A DNA stretch of 64,000 bases, from NCBI GenBank assembly GCA_029204045.2, contig CM055077.1, positions 12,724,584-12,788,583 of the forward strand. Direction: 5' to 3'. Positions 8,604-21,157 of the stretch are shown here, piece by piece. The stretch is from Tillandsia leiboldiana (taxonomy: Eukaryota; Streptophyta; Magnoliopsida; Poales; Bromeliaceae). Position 1 is the stretch's first letter. The number at the start of each line of letters is the position of its first letter. Position numbers and translations under genes: made by a program. A model generated the notes under the pieces. The model was not told where the DNA came from. It ran no database searches and saw nothing but the letters and a program-made list of their open reading frames with translations.

Positions 8604-9809
8604 TTATTTCAAGGAAAGCATCCCAATTGCTTTTCGTAAATGAATAAAACGTTTTTGATCCAAAGGTTTTGTTAAAATGTCAGCTAATTGATCCTCAGTT
8701 GAAATATATGAAAGTTGAAGAGTATTTGATTCAACTAGCTCTCTAAGAAAATGATATCTAAGTTCAATATGTTTTGTTCTAGAGTGCAACACAGGGTTTT
8801 TAGAAATGTTAATTGCACTTGTGTTGTCACAAAGAATTGTTACCGAAGATGCTGAAATGCGGAAGTCGCTCAGTACGCTTTTCATCCAAATGAGTTGAGT
8901 TGAGCAACTTCCAGCTGAAATGTATTCCGCTTCGGCAGTCGAGAGTGCTATGCAATTCTGCTTTTTACTGTGCCATGCAACAAGGCAATGGCCAAGATAG
9001 AAGCATGCACCACTCGTGCTTTTCCGATCATCCACTGATCCTGCCCAATCGGCATCTGAGTATCCAACAATGTCCAGACTTGTTCCCATAGGATACCAAA
9101 TTTCGAAATTAATTGATCCTTTGATGTACCGGATGATCCGTTTCACCGCTTTCAGGTGAACCTCCTTTGGTGCTGATTGATATCTCGCGCAAATCCCAAC
9201 ACTAAAGGATATATCCGGGCGACTAGCCGTGAGGTAAAGTAGACTTCCAATCATACTTCTATACAGTTTCTCGTCTACATCCTCACTATGTGATTCACTT
9301 CCAAGTCCCTTGTGGCTAGTTCCCATTGGAGTTGGAAAAACTTTACAATTTTCTAGATCAAACTTTTTGACCAACTCCAGTGCATACTTGGATTGACTCA
9401 AGTGAATACCTTCATCATTTTGTTTAATTTGCAATCCAAGGAAATAAGACAATTCGCCCATCATGGACATCTCAAATTCGCTTTCCATGGTCTCCGCGAA
9501 TTTAGAAGCATCATTATCTTTTGTTGCACCAAATACAATGTCATCGACATAGATTTGTGCTACAATGAAATTATTTTGATAATGCTTCACAAAGAGAGTC
9601 CTGTCAGCTCCCCCTCGAGTATAGCCCTTCTCCAAAAGGTGCTTTGTTAACCTTTCGTACCATGCTCGCGGTGCTTGTTTCAGACCGTAAAGAGCCTTTT
9701 TCAAACGAAAAACATGGTTAGGTTGTTTATGATCTACAAAACCTTTCGGTTGAGCTACATAAACTTCCTCATTTAAAAACCCATTTAGAAATGCGCTCTT
9801 GACGTCCAT
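8604..9809 (-). CDS. gag-pol: Reverse transcriptase C-terminal part and RNase H of Sirevirus B pol
   Basis: 401 codons open to the stop at 8604; the ATG at 9809 is internal to pol (MDVKSAFLNG is a conserved RT motif), not a translation start. It has RT catalytic YVDD at residues 87-90, the RT thumb region with SRPDI, and RNase H with GYSDADW (Asp 252), TAEAEY (Glu 293), CDN (Asp 328) and a TKHIELRYH motif near 345-353. It copies the RNA genome and degrades the RNA strand in the particle. Upstream pol continues in other frames. This contig-1 version is cleaner than its duplicate at 19982-21157. Confidence 0.9.
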   Translation of the reverse strand: MDVKSAFLNGFLNEEVYVAQPKGFVDHKQPNHVFRLKKALYGLKQAPRAWYERLTKHLLEKGYTRGGADRTLFVKHYQNNFIVAQIYVDDIVFGATKDNDASKFAETMESEFEMSMMGELSYFLGLQIKQNDEGIHLSQSKYALELVKKFDLENCKVFPTPMGTSHKGLGSESHSEDVDEKLYRSMIGSLLYLTASRPDISFSVGICARYQSAPKEVHLKAVKRIIRYIKGSINFEIWYPMGTSLDIVGYSDADWAGSVDDRKSTSGACFYLGHCLVAWHSKKQNCIALSTAEAEYISAGSCSTQLIWMKSVLSDFRISASSVTILCDNTSAINISKNPVLHSRTKHIELRYHFLRELVESNTLQLSYISTEDQLADILTKPLDQKRFIHLRKAIGMLSLK

Positions 9810-12800
9810 TTGAAATAATTTGATTTTAAAATGACAAGCAATAGCAAAACAATATACGAATGGACTCGAGTCTAGCTACAGGGGCGAAAGTTTCGTCAAA
9901 GTCTATACCTTCTACTTGAGAGTAGCCTTGAGCAACTAGTCGTGCCTTGTTCCTGATGATAGTACCATCTTCATCTTTCTTGTTCTTGAAGATCCATTTG
10001 GTACCTATCACATTATGTTGCTTTGGAGGCTTCGTTATTCCCAGACTTTGTTTCGCTCAAATTGATGGAGCTCTTCCTGCATTGCTTTAATCCAGTAGTC
10101 ATCCTGAAGAGCTTCATCTATTGTCTTTGGTTCGATTAAAGATACATAGCAAGCAAATCCGCAAACCAACTGCCTTCGAGTTCTAACTCCTTCTTGTGGA
10201 TCTCCAATGATGTTCGATTCCGGATGATCCTTGGAGATTCGTAGCGTTTGTTGAAACGGAGTACTCGGAGGTACACGAGATGATTCCTGCATATCAGATA
10301 AACTAGAAGAACCATTAGAAGCATCATTAATATTGGAAGTATTATTATGAGAAGATGCACTAGCAGGAGAATCATCATCTAGAGAGATATCGAGGGTAGA
10401 TTTTTTCAGATTCAAAATGAGAAGCTTCATCTACTTTAACATTTATAGATTCTACGATCGTCTTAGATTCAATGTTAAATACTCGATATGCTCTGCTATT
10501 CGTAGAATAACCCAAAAAGATCCCTTCATCACTTCGAGAGTCGAACTTTCCAAGATTTTCACGGTCACGTAAGATGTAACATCGACTCCCAAAGATACGA
10601 AAGTACTTGATATCCGGTTTTCTACTAAACCACAGCTCATATGGTGTATTCAAGGTTCCTGGGCGCAAATACACTCTGTTAATGACATAGACAGCGGTGT
10701 TCACAGCTTCAGCCCAAAAATGTAGCAGTAATTTCCGGCTATGAAGCATCACACGCGCCATCTCTTGAACAACCCTGTTTTTTGCGCTCAACAACACCAT
10801 TCTGCTGAGGTGTATGGGGTGCCGAGATTCATGTTAATGCCATTTGAAGTACAAAAATCAATGAATTTTGAATTTATGAATTCTCCACCCCTATCACTTC
10901 TAACACGAATGATCTTTTCATTCTTTTCAATCATAATACGATGGCAAATCTCATGAAAGAGTCAAACGTATCAGCTTTCTCTCTCAAAAATGCTACCCAT
11001 GAAAAACCGAGAGAAATCATCAACCAATAAAAAGATGTACCATTTACCTCCCAAGGATGGTTGACGGGTCGGCCCCATTAAGTCCATGTGCAAAAGTTCC
11101 AAGGGCCGTTTTGTACCAACGTGGTTCAAGTTTTTGTGTGCAGTCCTAGACTGTTTACCCTTTTGGCAACCACCACACACAACATTTTGTTTAAATAAAA
11201 GCTTTGGAATCCCCTTGACCACGTCCTTGTTTGAAATTCTAGTAAGTTCCTTAAAATTTAAGTGACCTAGCCTTTCATGCCAAAGAGTTTCATTATTCAA
11301 AGCGGCTAAGTTACAATTTTTCAGAAAATTTATTAGGAACAACATAACAATTGTTTTCAGATCTAACCCCTTTTAGAAAGAAGACATGGTCCTTATCAAT
11401 TACAACGCATTCAACCGATGAAAAGTTAACTGAAAACCATTGTCGCAAAGTTGACTTATGCTTATGAGGTTAGTCTTAAGGCCATCAACAAATAAGACAT
11501 TTTTCAAAATCGGGCCATCTGGAATAGCTACCGTCCCTTTTCCAACAATTTTGGAAGATCGAACCGTCTCCGAAAACAACGTGTCCTCCGGAGATTTTCT
11601 CAAGATTTTGAAAACTATTTTTTGTCACCGGTCATGTGACCGGGAACACCCGCTATCCAGATACCAAGACGAGCTATCATATGCATGCAAGGAAATATTG
11701 GAAACAAGACAAGGGAAAATTTCACCTTTGCGCACCCAAACCTTTTTGGAATGCGTCTGTAATGGGTCGTGAAGTTTTGTGCCTAGATGAAAGCGTCTTG
11801 TTAAAACGATTGTTGCTCCTTGATGAAGTCGTCTTGTGCGGTGAACTACCAAGTCTCTTTTCATTTGAAAAGTTTTGCTTTGATTTCCGGAAAGGAGCCT
11901 TTTTGGTAGTTGATGCAAGAGGTGCTTGAGATGAGCGTTCGACTCCCGTCTTGCAATATCTTCTTATGTGCCCTGAAACACCACAACGAAAACATACCGT
12001 ATATCTTGACGATCCCAAAGAGGATGAAGTAGGTTTGTTGTCGTTGTTTGTCTTGAATTCCGGTGTCGGAGGAGGAGATACCGACTGAGGCACAAAAACT
12101 GTCTCACTCGAACTTGGACTGTTTCCAGTTTGAGTGTATCCGAGGCCGAACCTATTTGACTGACCAAGACCAAGAAGTCTATCCAACTTACTCCTTCCTG
12201 AAGAGAATCGCTGTAAGTCATTCTTGAGTTGGAAAATGGTCTTTGTCATTTCCAGGTTATCCTGTCGAGCCTCGTTGTAGAGCTTTGAAAAAGTGATTCG
12301 CGTTATCCACCAGATTTGTATGTTCCTTTTCAAGTTGCTCATTGGACTCTTGAAGGGAAGCATTTTCTTTTATCAGGTTTTCCCTTTCCACTTCAAGAGC
12401 GTTTGAGAGAGAAGTCGCTCTTTTTGCTTCTTCTTCGAGATCATGCAATCTCCCTCTCAAACTCTTGTTTTGCTTAGCCACTTTCTTTGAATCCCTCAAA
12501 AGTCTGTGGTAGGCTAGAGCAAAATCTTCACCTTCCGAATCATCCGATTCGTTGTCCGTTGCGTTCTTTTCAACAGTGGAGTTGGACAACGAGTCAGATG
12601 TATTTGCCATAAAGCACATGAATGGTGAAGATGTGGACGCGTGGAATGCGGTGGAGCTCTTTTCTTCATCACTTGAAGACGACTCATTTGACGTTGAGTT
12701 GTCATCCCAAGTGACGACTTGCATCGCCTTCTTCTTTGCCGGATACTTGTTAGGACATTCCGTTGCAATGTGGCCGTAGCCTCGACATTTGAAGCATTGC

Positions 12801-13725
12801 AGTTGTCCTTCTGAACTTTTCTTATCCTTTGAGAAGTTCTCCTGCTTTCTTGACTTGTGACTTGGAGTACCCTTGCCTTTGTTCCACTTTCCGAAGGATG
12901 GAGATTTGCTTGAATTACCCCTTCGAAAGTTGCGGCGAAAATTCCTCGTCAAGAGAGCGAGCTGCTTCTCAAATTCCTCCATAGAAAGGTTCTCGTCATC
13001 GTCCGAGGAGGATGTATCCGCGTCTTCTTCCTTAGTTGTTTTCAACGCATAACCTGAAGACTTAGAAGTGGATGCTTTTCCAGAAGAATTGTTAGTATTA
13101 AAAGTCATTTCATAAGTTTGTAATGAGCCAACTAATTCTTCTACACGTATTTCGTCCGGGTGTTTAATAGTTTCAATGGCAGTAACCTTTGGGCGAAATC
13201 GTTCAGGAAGAGTTCTTAAGATTTTTCTTACAATCTTAAATTCTGGAATCTTCTCTCCCAGATTAGCACATGAGTTTACGATGTCTTGCAATCGTGTATA
13301 GTAGTCCGTGAAAGATTCATTTTCTGCCATTAAGATAGAGTCAAACTTGCTCGTAAGCATTTGCAGTTTCTGAATCTTCACGAGGTTAGTTCCCTCATGT
13401 GTAACCTGGAGAACATCCCAGATTTCTTTCGCAAGTCTCACATGCCGAGACGCGAGAGAATTCAAGATTGAGATAAGGCATTAAAAATAGCATTAATTCC
13501 CTTGCATTGTAAGAAGATAACTCAAACTCTTCCTTGGTCCATTTCGACCTAGGTTTTAAGGGTGTGAACATCAGAGATAAGTTCAGTTGGGATAGACCAT
13601 CCTGATTCAATTGAATGCCACACCCTTTCGTCGATGGAAGATAAAAAGGCTTTCATCCGTACTTTCCAGTACCATAATTTGTTCCATCAAAGAAAGGGGG
13701 GCGATTGATGTTTCCACCTTCAACA
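9810..13725 (-). pseudogene. gag-pol: gag-protease-integrase-RT of Sirevirus B, frame-broken copy (contig 1)
   Basis: Same polyprotein as 22111-25095 plus 21141-22235, but split into about ten short frames by 1-base indels, many in homopolymers (for example, around 9840, 10035, 10400, 10830 and 13720, including the base before the gag ATG). All domains can still be found: gag, both zinc knuckles, protease DSG, integrase and RT N-terminus. Since the duplicate is open across most of the same codons, I think most breaks are assembly errors that rise towards the contig end at 17005 rather than biological decay. Confidence 0.85.
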
Positions 13726-13745
13726 TTGTTCACAACCCTATTCCC

Positions 13746-13758
13746 GCTCCTGATACCA
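13746..13758 (-). promoter_or_regulatory. Primer-binding site of B (contig-1 copy, one inserted base)
   Basis: Plus strand GCTCCTGATACCA; the clean copy at 25115 lacks the extra C. It is complementary to the 3' end of initiator tRNA-Met. Confidence 0.8.
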
Positions 13759-13760
13759 CT

Positions 13761-15104
13761 TGTTGGGTCGTATATAACACGGATCTAAATAGGGGAAGAA
13801 ACACCTAGAGTGGGGGTGAATAGGTGTAAAACGTATAAACACTCCAAAAAATCATTGCGCATAAAACCCAATGCGGAAATAAAATAACACGCAAGATTTT
13901 ACGTGGAAAAACTCCATCACCGGAGTAAAAAACCACGGGACCGATAACACGGCAGAAATCCACTAGAATTAAAACAACGTACAAGGTGATTTACCGTACA
14001 CACTTACGACTCAACCTTTTCCATACGCTCCTAGAGGATCTTCTCCGCTCGCTCCGACGCTTCTCGAATCCACGATCTGCGCCCAACGCACGAATCCACG
14101 GCGTCCAACGTCGAATCCACGACGTCCGAGACCGAATCCACGGTCTTCACCCAATAGCACCGTTCGAATCCACGAACGTGCCTCGCTCCCGAATCCACGA
14201 GAGCGATTGAACCTTGATCCACAAGGCACGCGAATCCACGCGCCGATTTTTGGGGAAAAATCGTTGTTTTTGGGTGGTGATGATCCGCCGAATACTTAGA
14301 CTCAAGATAGATCGGAAATACCATCTAAGTATTCATTAGTTTGATTCAACTCAAGATGTGAGTATGAAACCTAGAATCACACTAATCACTATAGATGAAG
14401 AACATTAGAGTATTCTCTAATGATTTCCTTTCTTCTCGAGAATGTGGATCGATAGCCCGTATAAGATGATACAAGAAAATGACGGCTATATGGATTTCAC
14501 CCTAGAAAGAAAGACATAGGGTGTATTTATAGGTTAGAAACCCTAGGAAGGAGATAATAATCAAAACCAACCATTTCTGGATATTTACGGACGGCGATCC
14601 GGATCGTGATAACTAGGATCCGGATCGTCATAAACAAAACAGCCAATTCCGAAAAACGAAGGTTCGGGATCCGGATCATGTGACTACGATCCGGATCGTT
14701 CATACAGTTCACCAAACATCAACGTTCGGGATCCGGATTGCGAAGCAAGATCCGGATCGATCAAGGTAGATGGTAAACTCACGTTCTCGGGATCCGGATC
14801 AAGAGACTGCGATCCGGATTGCGACGATGTATGAACGAACCACCTTCGGGATCCGGATCGCACAACCTGATCCGGATCCTGAACATGTCCCAAGTCCAGG
14901 TTTTGATTTTATGCAATGAAAGATTCTTCCAAGTGTTTTCTACACTACAAGAAGTATTCGGATCACACAAATTCTTTAGTTAAACATACCTGATCCTTTG
15001 AATTCTTCTTACTTGAGATTGAGTTAAATGATCCAACTTTCTTCACCTTCAATCTTCAGACTTGAGACTTTCACGAAACTACGCCAACTCCAAATTCCGT
15101 AACA
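13761..15104 (-). repeat. 5' LTR of B, error-rich copy at contig-1 end
   Basis: Begins TGTTGGGTCG and ends CCGTAACA, followed by the AATTC target-site copy (15105-15109). It is 1344 bp against 1336 bp for the clean LTRs, with scattered 1-base insertions and deletions, including inside the hairpin array. Confidence 0.92.
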
Positions 15105-15890
15105 AATTCCTCCATTGATAGATCATCGTCAGCGTCTGAGGAGGATGAATCCGCGTCTTCTTCTTTGTTGATTTCAATGCCATACCTGAAGAACTTAGAA
15201 GAGAGAGGCTTTCTAGAAGAATAGTTAGTAGAAAAAGTCATTTCATAAGTTTGAAGTGCACCAACTAATTCTTCTATTTGATCTCGTCCGGATGTTTTAC
15301 TATTTCAATGGCTGCAACCTTAGGGCGAAATCTCTCGGGAAGAGTTCTCAAAATCTTTCTTACAACTTTCGATTCTAAAATTTTCCTCTCCCAAGTTAGC
15401 ACATGTATTTACGATATCTTTGCAATCGTGTATAATAATCTGTGAAAGATTCATTTTCTGTCATATGAATTGAATCAAATTGCTTGTAAGCATATGCCAG
15501 TTTTTGAATATTCACTAAACTTGTACCCTCATGTGTAACTTGTAGAGTATCCCAACTTGTTTCACAGTCTCACATGCCGAGACGCGAGAAAACTCAGTTT
15601 GGGGACAAAGCATTAAAATAAGCATTAATTCCCTTGCATTGTAAAAGAAGATAATGTCATTTCCTCTATTTCTTCCTTGTCCACTTCGATCTGTAGGTTT
15701 GATGGTGGACAACAGCAACGGCAATAATCTCAGTAGGATAGTGTCAACATCTGAACTCAATTGATTGCCTTCCCTCGTCCTCGTGGAAATTAAAACGCTC
15801 CTCGATGCGTACTTTCCCAATAAGCATAGTTTGTTTCCATCGAAGAACGGCGGTCTATTGATGTTTCCCACCCTCACCTTGTTTACAACC
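15105..15890 (-). pseudogene. gag: Sirevirus C gag start, noisy duplicate of 26465-27222
   Basis: Same sequence as the gag N-terminal part at 26465-27222, but with many 1-base indels that break the frame. It belongs to the contig-1 end, so I treat it as a second reading of the same locus. Confidence 0.85.
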
Positions 15891-15913
15891 CTATTCCCGC
15901 TCCTGATACCAAT

Positions 15914-17005
15914 TGTGGGTTATTGGTTAAACACGGTTCTAAATATGGGAAAAACCACCTAGAGGGGGGGGGGGAATAGGGTGTAAACAATACAACTCAA
16001 AAATCCTTTGCATAAAAATAATCCATTCGTGAAAATTAAATAAAGTACGCAAGATTTAAACGTGGAAAACTCCATCACAGGGAGTAAAAAACCACGGGAC
16101 CGATAACACGGAAAATCCACTAAGAAGATTACACGTAAGAGTGATGTAACGCAAGACAAACGACTCAAACCTTTTTCATACGCTCCGAGTATATCTTTCT
16201 CCGCAGTCCGCAATTCTCTCGATCCCCGACGTCTAACCGAATCCACGATTTATCACCAATTTGTTACGAATCGATCACACGAACACCAGAACCACCTCGC
16301 TCTGAATCCACGAAAGCGATAGCAAAAAAAACTTGATCCACAAGGCCACGCAATCCACGCAACGGATGTTCCTTTCGGAAATCATTGTTTTGTTTATTGG
16401 TGGTGAGTAATCCGAATACTTAATATAGAAGACAAGAAAACACATCTAAGTATTCATCAATTGATTCTACAAGAAATAGAGAGTGTGGAACCCTAGAATC
16501 AAATTGATCATATAGATGAGAAACATGAAATTAATCGTGTTGCCTTTCTTCTCTATATGTGGATTTACCTTTAATTCCTTTTGAAAAATATAGAAATTTT
16601 AGAAACCTTAGGAATCCTCGTAGTACTTACCCTAAAAGAATGAATGTTATGGTTTATGTATAGGTTAGAAACCTTTTGGAAAAGATATAAGAACCAAAAC
16701 GACTTACCAAAATTTTCCTGCAGGGCCAGTCCCGGACTGGATTTGGCTGATCCGGAACTTGTCCTCTTTTTCAAGAGAATTTCCTTCCTAAAAACAGTTC
16801 GGGTCCTGACTGGAATTTCGCATGAACTAAACAATGTTCGGGGTCCGGACTGGGATGTGGCTGATCCGGAATCCTGACGTGTAAAATGATGTCCAGTTTT
16901 GATTTGATTTATCCAATGAAACCTATTCCCCAGTGTTTCTAAACTATAAGAATGTATTCAAATCACCAAAATATTTAGTTAAACGTACCTGATCATCTTG
17001 AATCC
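15914..17005 (-). repeat. 5' LTR of Sirevirus C, truncated noisy duplicate
   Basis: Starts TGTGGGTTATTGG after a degraded primer-binding site (CCTGATACCA) and ends at the N gap with GATCATCTTGAATCC, which equals 28308-28322 of the clean LTR at 27256-28422. Confidence 0.85.
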
Positions 17006-17105
17006 NNNNNNNNNNNNNNNNNNNNNNNNNNNNNNNNNNNNNNNNNNNNNNNNNNNNNNNNNNNNNNNNNNNNNNNNNNNNNNNNNNNNNNNNNNNNNNN
17101 NNNNN
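17006..17105. other. Assembly gap (100 N)
   Basis: A run of exactly 100 N, a conventional gap of unknown size. The flanks do not abut: the right flank restarts inside the env-like ORF at the equivalent of 5729, so the gap probably hides an overlap, not missing sequence. Confidence 0.97.
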
Positions 17106-18345
17106 CTCGAGTTTCTTCAGAATTCGCCTTTGTTCTGATGCTTGTTGAGACGGTGAGGCGAGGTGCCGACACAAGGTTTCTTTCCGTGGAATGTGTCGGA
17201 GTAGTCAGTAAGTAGTAACATGTGGTAATTTGTGAAGTGACTTCACAATCGTTGACTCATCTATCATCCCCCAACAGTGTTGATAAGAGTCGAGCTTATA
17301 TCAATGTCAAACTTTTGTAAGATCCTCATGATGATTAACGGAAACGGAAGTCGCTCAGAAGGATGAGGATGCACAATATATCTTGACATTCTATTCCAAA
17401 TTATGTAGGGGATATTCATGTTCAATCCTACAGCCTCAGAGGGATGACCTAAGAGATATAGGAACAGCAGTCTCTCCCATCTCACGACCTTAGTCTGCAT
17501 GTTAGGTAGAATGTTGTAACAGTGATGAAATTTAGAAATCGGTATTCCAGTCGAAGATGTTTGGATTTTACACTTTTACCATTAGCTGAATTCGTTCCTT
17601 CCAAAACAAATTTTATCTATCACTGTTCGCCACAAGGCATTCGTCAACTTTTTCCTTTCAAAAAGTTGACCCCAATGTGTTAGATTCCATTCCAAGAACT
17701 TCGCCAATTAGCTGCGTAGTGATTTTAAGTTTCATCCCTTGGATAATTGTATAGAAATGCATTGATCCATGTCTCCTTCTTGAAGATGTGTTGCATTCGT
17801 GTAAAAGGTCCTTACACGATACAAACAATACCCAAGTAGTTCGGGAATCGGCAGACTTGGATGAGATTAGCTTGCTCAATCAAGGTTCCAAACTCAGGTG
17901 AGTGATTTCGGAGAGCTTCAATGTTGACATGACGTTCACCGATGCATTCACGACGTTCAAACGCTCGAACGCGATCCATGCTGACGAACACTCCTTCCAC
18001 GCGAGGCGGGGAGTCAGGAACTATCGGTGTGTTAAATCAGCGTCTCGTCGTAGTCCAAACGTCTAGTTACTCGTTTCCTTTTCACAGAGATGGTTGGTTT
18101 AGTCATAGGCGCTTTTCCTTTGTCCATGGGTGCTTTTCCTTTCGAAGCATCGGACGCCTTTTGTTCAGGCAATGATTCATCATCATCTGTCAATGCAGTC
18201 CAATCTATCTCGTGACAATCACCTCTGTATCACTGACCTCGACAAATTCACCTTTTTGTTGTGTTTTCTTAGCTCTCTTTAATTTGTTTGTGGCCCGAGT
18301 GTGCACTATTGTGACCAACAAAAGAATGATCCATGAGAATCCCAT
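17106..18345 (-). pseudogene. Env-like ORF of B, frame-broken duplicate
   Basis: Same gene as 5610-6965, starting at the gap and lacking the C-terminal ~40 codons. At least four frame changes from 1-base indels (for example, near 17160, 17520, 17650 and 18050). Errors are concentrated next to the gap. Confidence 0.85.
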
Positions 18346-19981
18346 TGATCCAAGTGCTTTGAGAAGATTTAAATCCTGTGAAGACCAACTCAAGAACACA
18401 AAAATTGTTAATTTTCAAAAATTGAAAAATTGTACCCAAACAATCATAATCATGTAGAGAGACTAAGAATCAAATTAGTTTTGCAAAAGGACTTTTAAAA
18501 ATAGATCAATTGCATGATTTTCGAAAATCCTTATTATATGCCCTAAAACCGAAATTTTAGAAATCGAAGCCTAAAAATCCGTTAATCAGGAGAAAACCTA
18601 GCATATAATCAAAACTAATCTACCCAGAGTTCTTATTTCAAAAGAAATTTGATCAAAAACCATCCACAAACAAAGTTGATCCAAGAAATTCGTGCGTTTG
18701 AAGAGGAAAAGAGAAAAACGGTGAAAAACCGAGATTTTGATCAATAAAACTTACTTGGAATTGAAGAACTTGAGTTTGAAAGCTTCCAAGGAGGATGAAA
18801 TCTAGAGAGAAGCGCTCTGGAAACTTTGAACAAAAGATTGGAGTAAAAGAAATCAAAACCCTTTTGTTCTTTATAAAACCTAGCCGCGATCCGGATCAGT
18901 CCGAGCTTGCGATCCGGATCGGCTACCCGCAGTGAGAAAACTGCGTTCGGGATCCGGATCGGCAGGTCCAATCCGGATCGTCAGCCCGCAGGAGAAACCT
19001 GCGTTCGGGATCCGGATCATCTTGCCCGATCCGGATCGGCCCCAACTTTTTCTTTAGAAAATTTCAGAGAAATTCAAGAAAAACCAGAAAAAGATTGTAA
19101 AGCACAAATGTGTATCAACTTAAACAAAATCATCGTTTCATACAACAAGAATTAGATTATGCCAAATCTATCAATAATATCCAAAAATGAAACGAAAATT
19201 TACAAGAATTAAATCCCTTAAAGTTGAACACCTTCAATCACATCTAACTTGATCTTATGAGTAATGCCTTTATCAAATCATCAATTCAGTAAAGAAATGA
19301 AATACAAAGATCAATAGATGTTTGAAATCCCAAATATAGTAGATAATATTTCTAGACAATCTGTTGAAGAGAGTGGCTCTTTGAGCATCTTTCTTTAAGA
19401 TCCCACCTTATACCAACCTTGAAATTTGACAGAGTCAAGTATTTCAATATGCATTTTACTTAATCAAAAATTTGAACAACCATGCTTGGTATACATGTGG
19501 TAGCTGCACACAATACTCGGACGACCGAGGTGGTAGCTCTTTCCCTCCATGTGGTGGTAGTTTTCACACTCCTCATTGGGATGTAACTCTTTCCACATCT
19601 TTTGAGCATTTTACATTATCTTTGACTCCCCCTCAATTGGCTATCAATTATTTAAGATATAAAGTATTCAACCAAAAATTGATCTCGATTTCATACTCGA
19701 CTAAACAGTCAAATAAGATAATGACTATACCAAGAGATCATTGAGAGAGAAATTGACTTTGATCACTTTAGAAGATGATTTAATTAACATAAACGATCAT
19801 TGCAACAATGAAATATTATGATGGCAAAAGCATAATAAATTTCTAAATGTGTGAACAGATGCAATTAAAGTCAATTAAGATCTATGCTCAATTAATGTCC
19901 TATGTACAAACATAGATAATGAACAAAACAAAAACAAATACAAAACCTATCCTAAGCAAAGATTTCAAAAAGAAGATTATT
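18346..19981 (-). other. Spacer between pol and env-like ORF, duplicate copy
   Basis: Repeats 6966-8603, including the internal palindrome/TATA block (about 18885-19042) and the conserved module with the CTCGG-ACGA-CCGAG hairpin (about 19484-19610). No ORF of interest. Confidence 0.85.
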
Positions 19982-21157
19982 TCAAGGAAAGCATCCCAAT
20001 TGCTTTTCGTAAATGAATAAAACGTTTTTGATCCAAAGGTTTGTTAAAATGTCAGCTAATTGATCCTCAGTTGAAATATATGAAAGTTGAAGAGTATTTG
20101 ATTCAACTAGCTCTCTAAGAAAATGATATCTAAGTTCAATATGTTTTGTTCTAGAGTGCAACACAGGGTTTTTAGAAATGTTAATTGCACTTGTGTTGTC
20201 ACAAAGAATTGTTACCGAAGATGCTGAAATGCGGAAGTCGCTCAGTACGCTTTTCATCCAAATGAGTTGAGTTGAGCAACTTCCAGCTGAAATGTATTCC
20301 GCTTCGGCAGTCGAGAGTGCTATGCAATTCTGCTTTTTACTGTGCCATGCAACAAGGCAATGGCCAAGATAGAAGCATGCACCACTCGTGCTTTTCCGAT
20401 CATCCACTGATCCTGCCCAATCGGCATCTGAGTATCCAACAATGTCCAGACTTGTTCCCATAGGATACCAAATTTCGAAATTAATTGATCCTTTGATGTA
20501 CCGGATGATCCGTTTCACCGCTTTCAGGTGAACCTCCTTTGGTGCTGATTGATATCTCGCGCAAATCCCAACACTAAAGGATATATCCGGGCGACTAGCC
20601 GTGAGGTAAAGTAGACTTCCAATCATACTTCTATACAGTTTCTCGTCTACATCCTCACTATGTGATTCACTTCCAAGTCCCTTGTGGCTAGTTCCCATTG
20701 GAGTTGGAAAAACTTTACAATTTTCTAGATCAAACTTTTTGACCAACTCCAGTGCATACTTGGATTGACTCAAGTGAATACCTTCATCATTTTGTTTAAT
20801 TTGCAATCCAAGGAAATAAGACAATTCGCCCATCATGGACCATCTCAAATTCGCTTTCCATGGTCTCCGCGAATTTAGAAGCATCATTATCTTTTGTTGC
20901 ACCAAATACAATGTCATCGACATAGATTTGTGCTACAATGAAATTATTTTGATAATGCTTCACAAAGAGAGTCCTGTCAGCTCCCCCTCGAGTATAGCCC
21001 TTCTCCAAAAGGTGCTTGTTAACCTTTCGTACCATGCTCGCGGTGCTTGTTTCAGACCGTAAAGAGCCTTTTTCAAACGAAAAACATGGTTAGGTTGTTT
21101 ATGATCTACAAAACCTTTCGGTTGAGCTACATAAACTTCCTCATTTAAAAAACCCAT
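19982..21157 (-). pseudogene. gag-pol: RT and RNase H of B pol, duplicate with frameshifts
   Basis: Equivalent of 8604-9809 but split into three frames (21157-20960, 21035-20796, 20923-19982) by indels near 21140, 21015, 20840 and 20042. The YVDDIVFG motif falls in the middle frame; the RNase H motifs are in the last. The contig-1 copy is open over the same codons. Confidence 0.85.

Noticed and set aside
9608..9625. Further polypurine tract (GGGGGAGCTGAC sense)
   Set aside because: It lies in the RT coding frame, where it encodes part of a conserved TRGGADR stretch, and lacks the GTGAC and A-run context.
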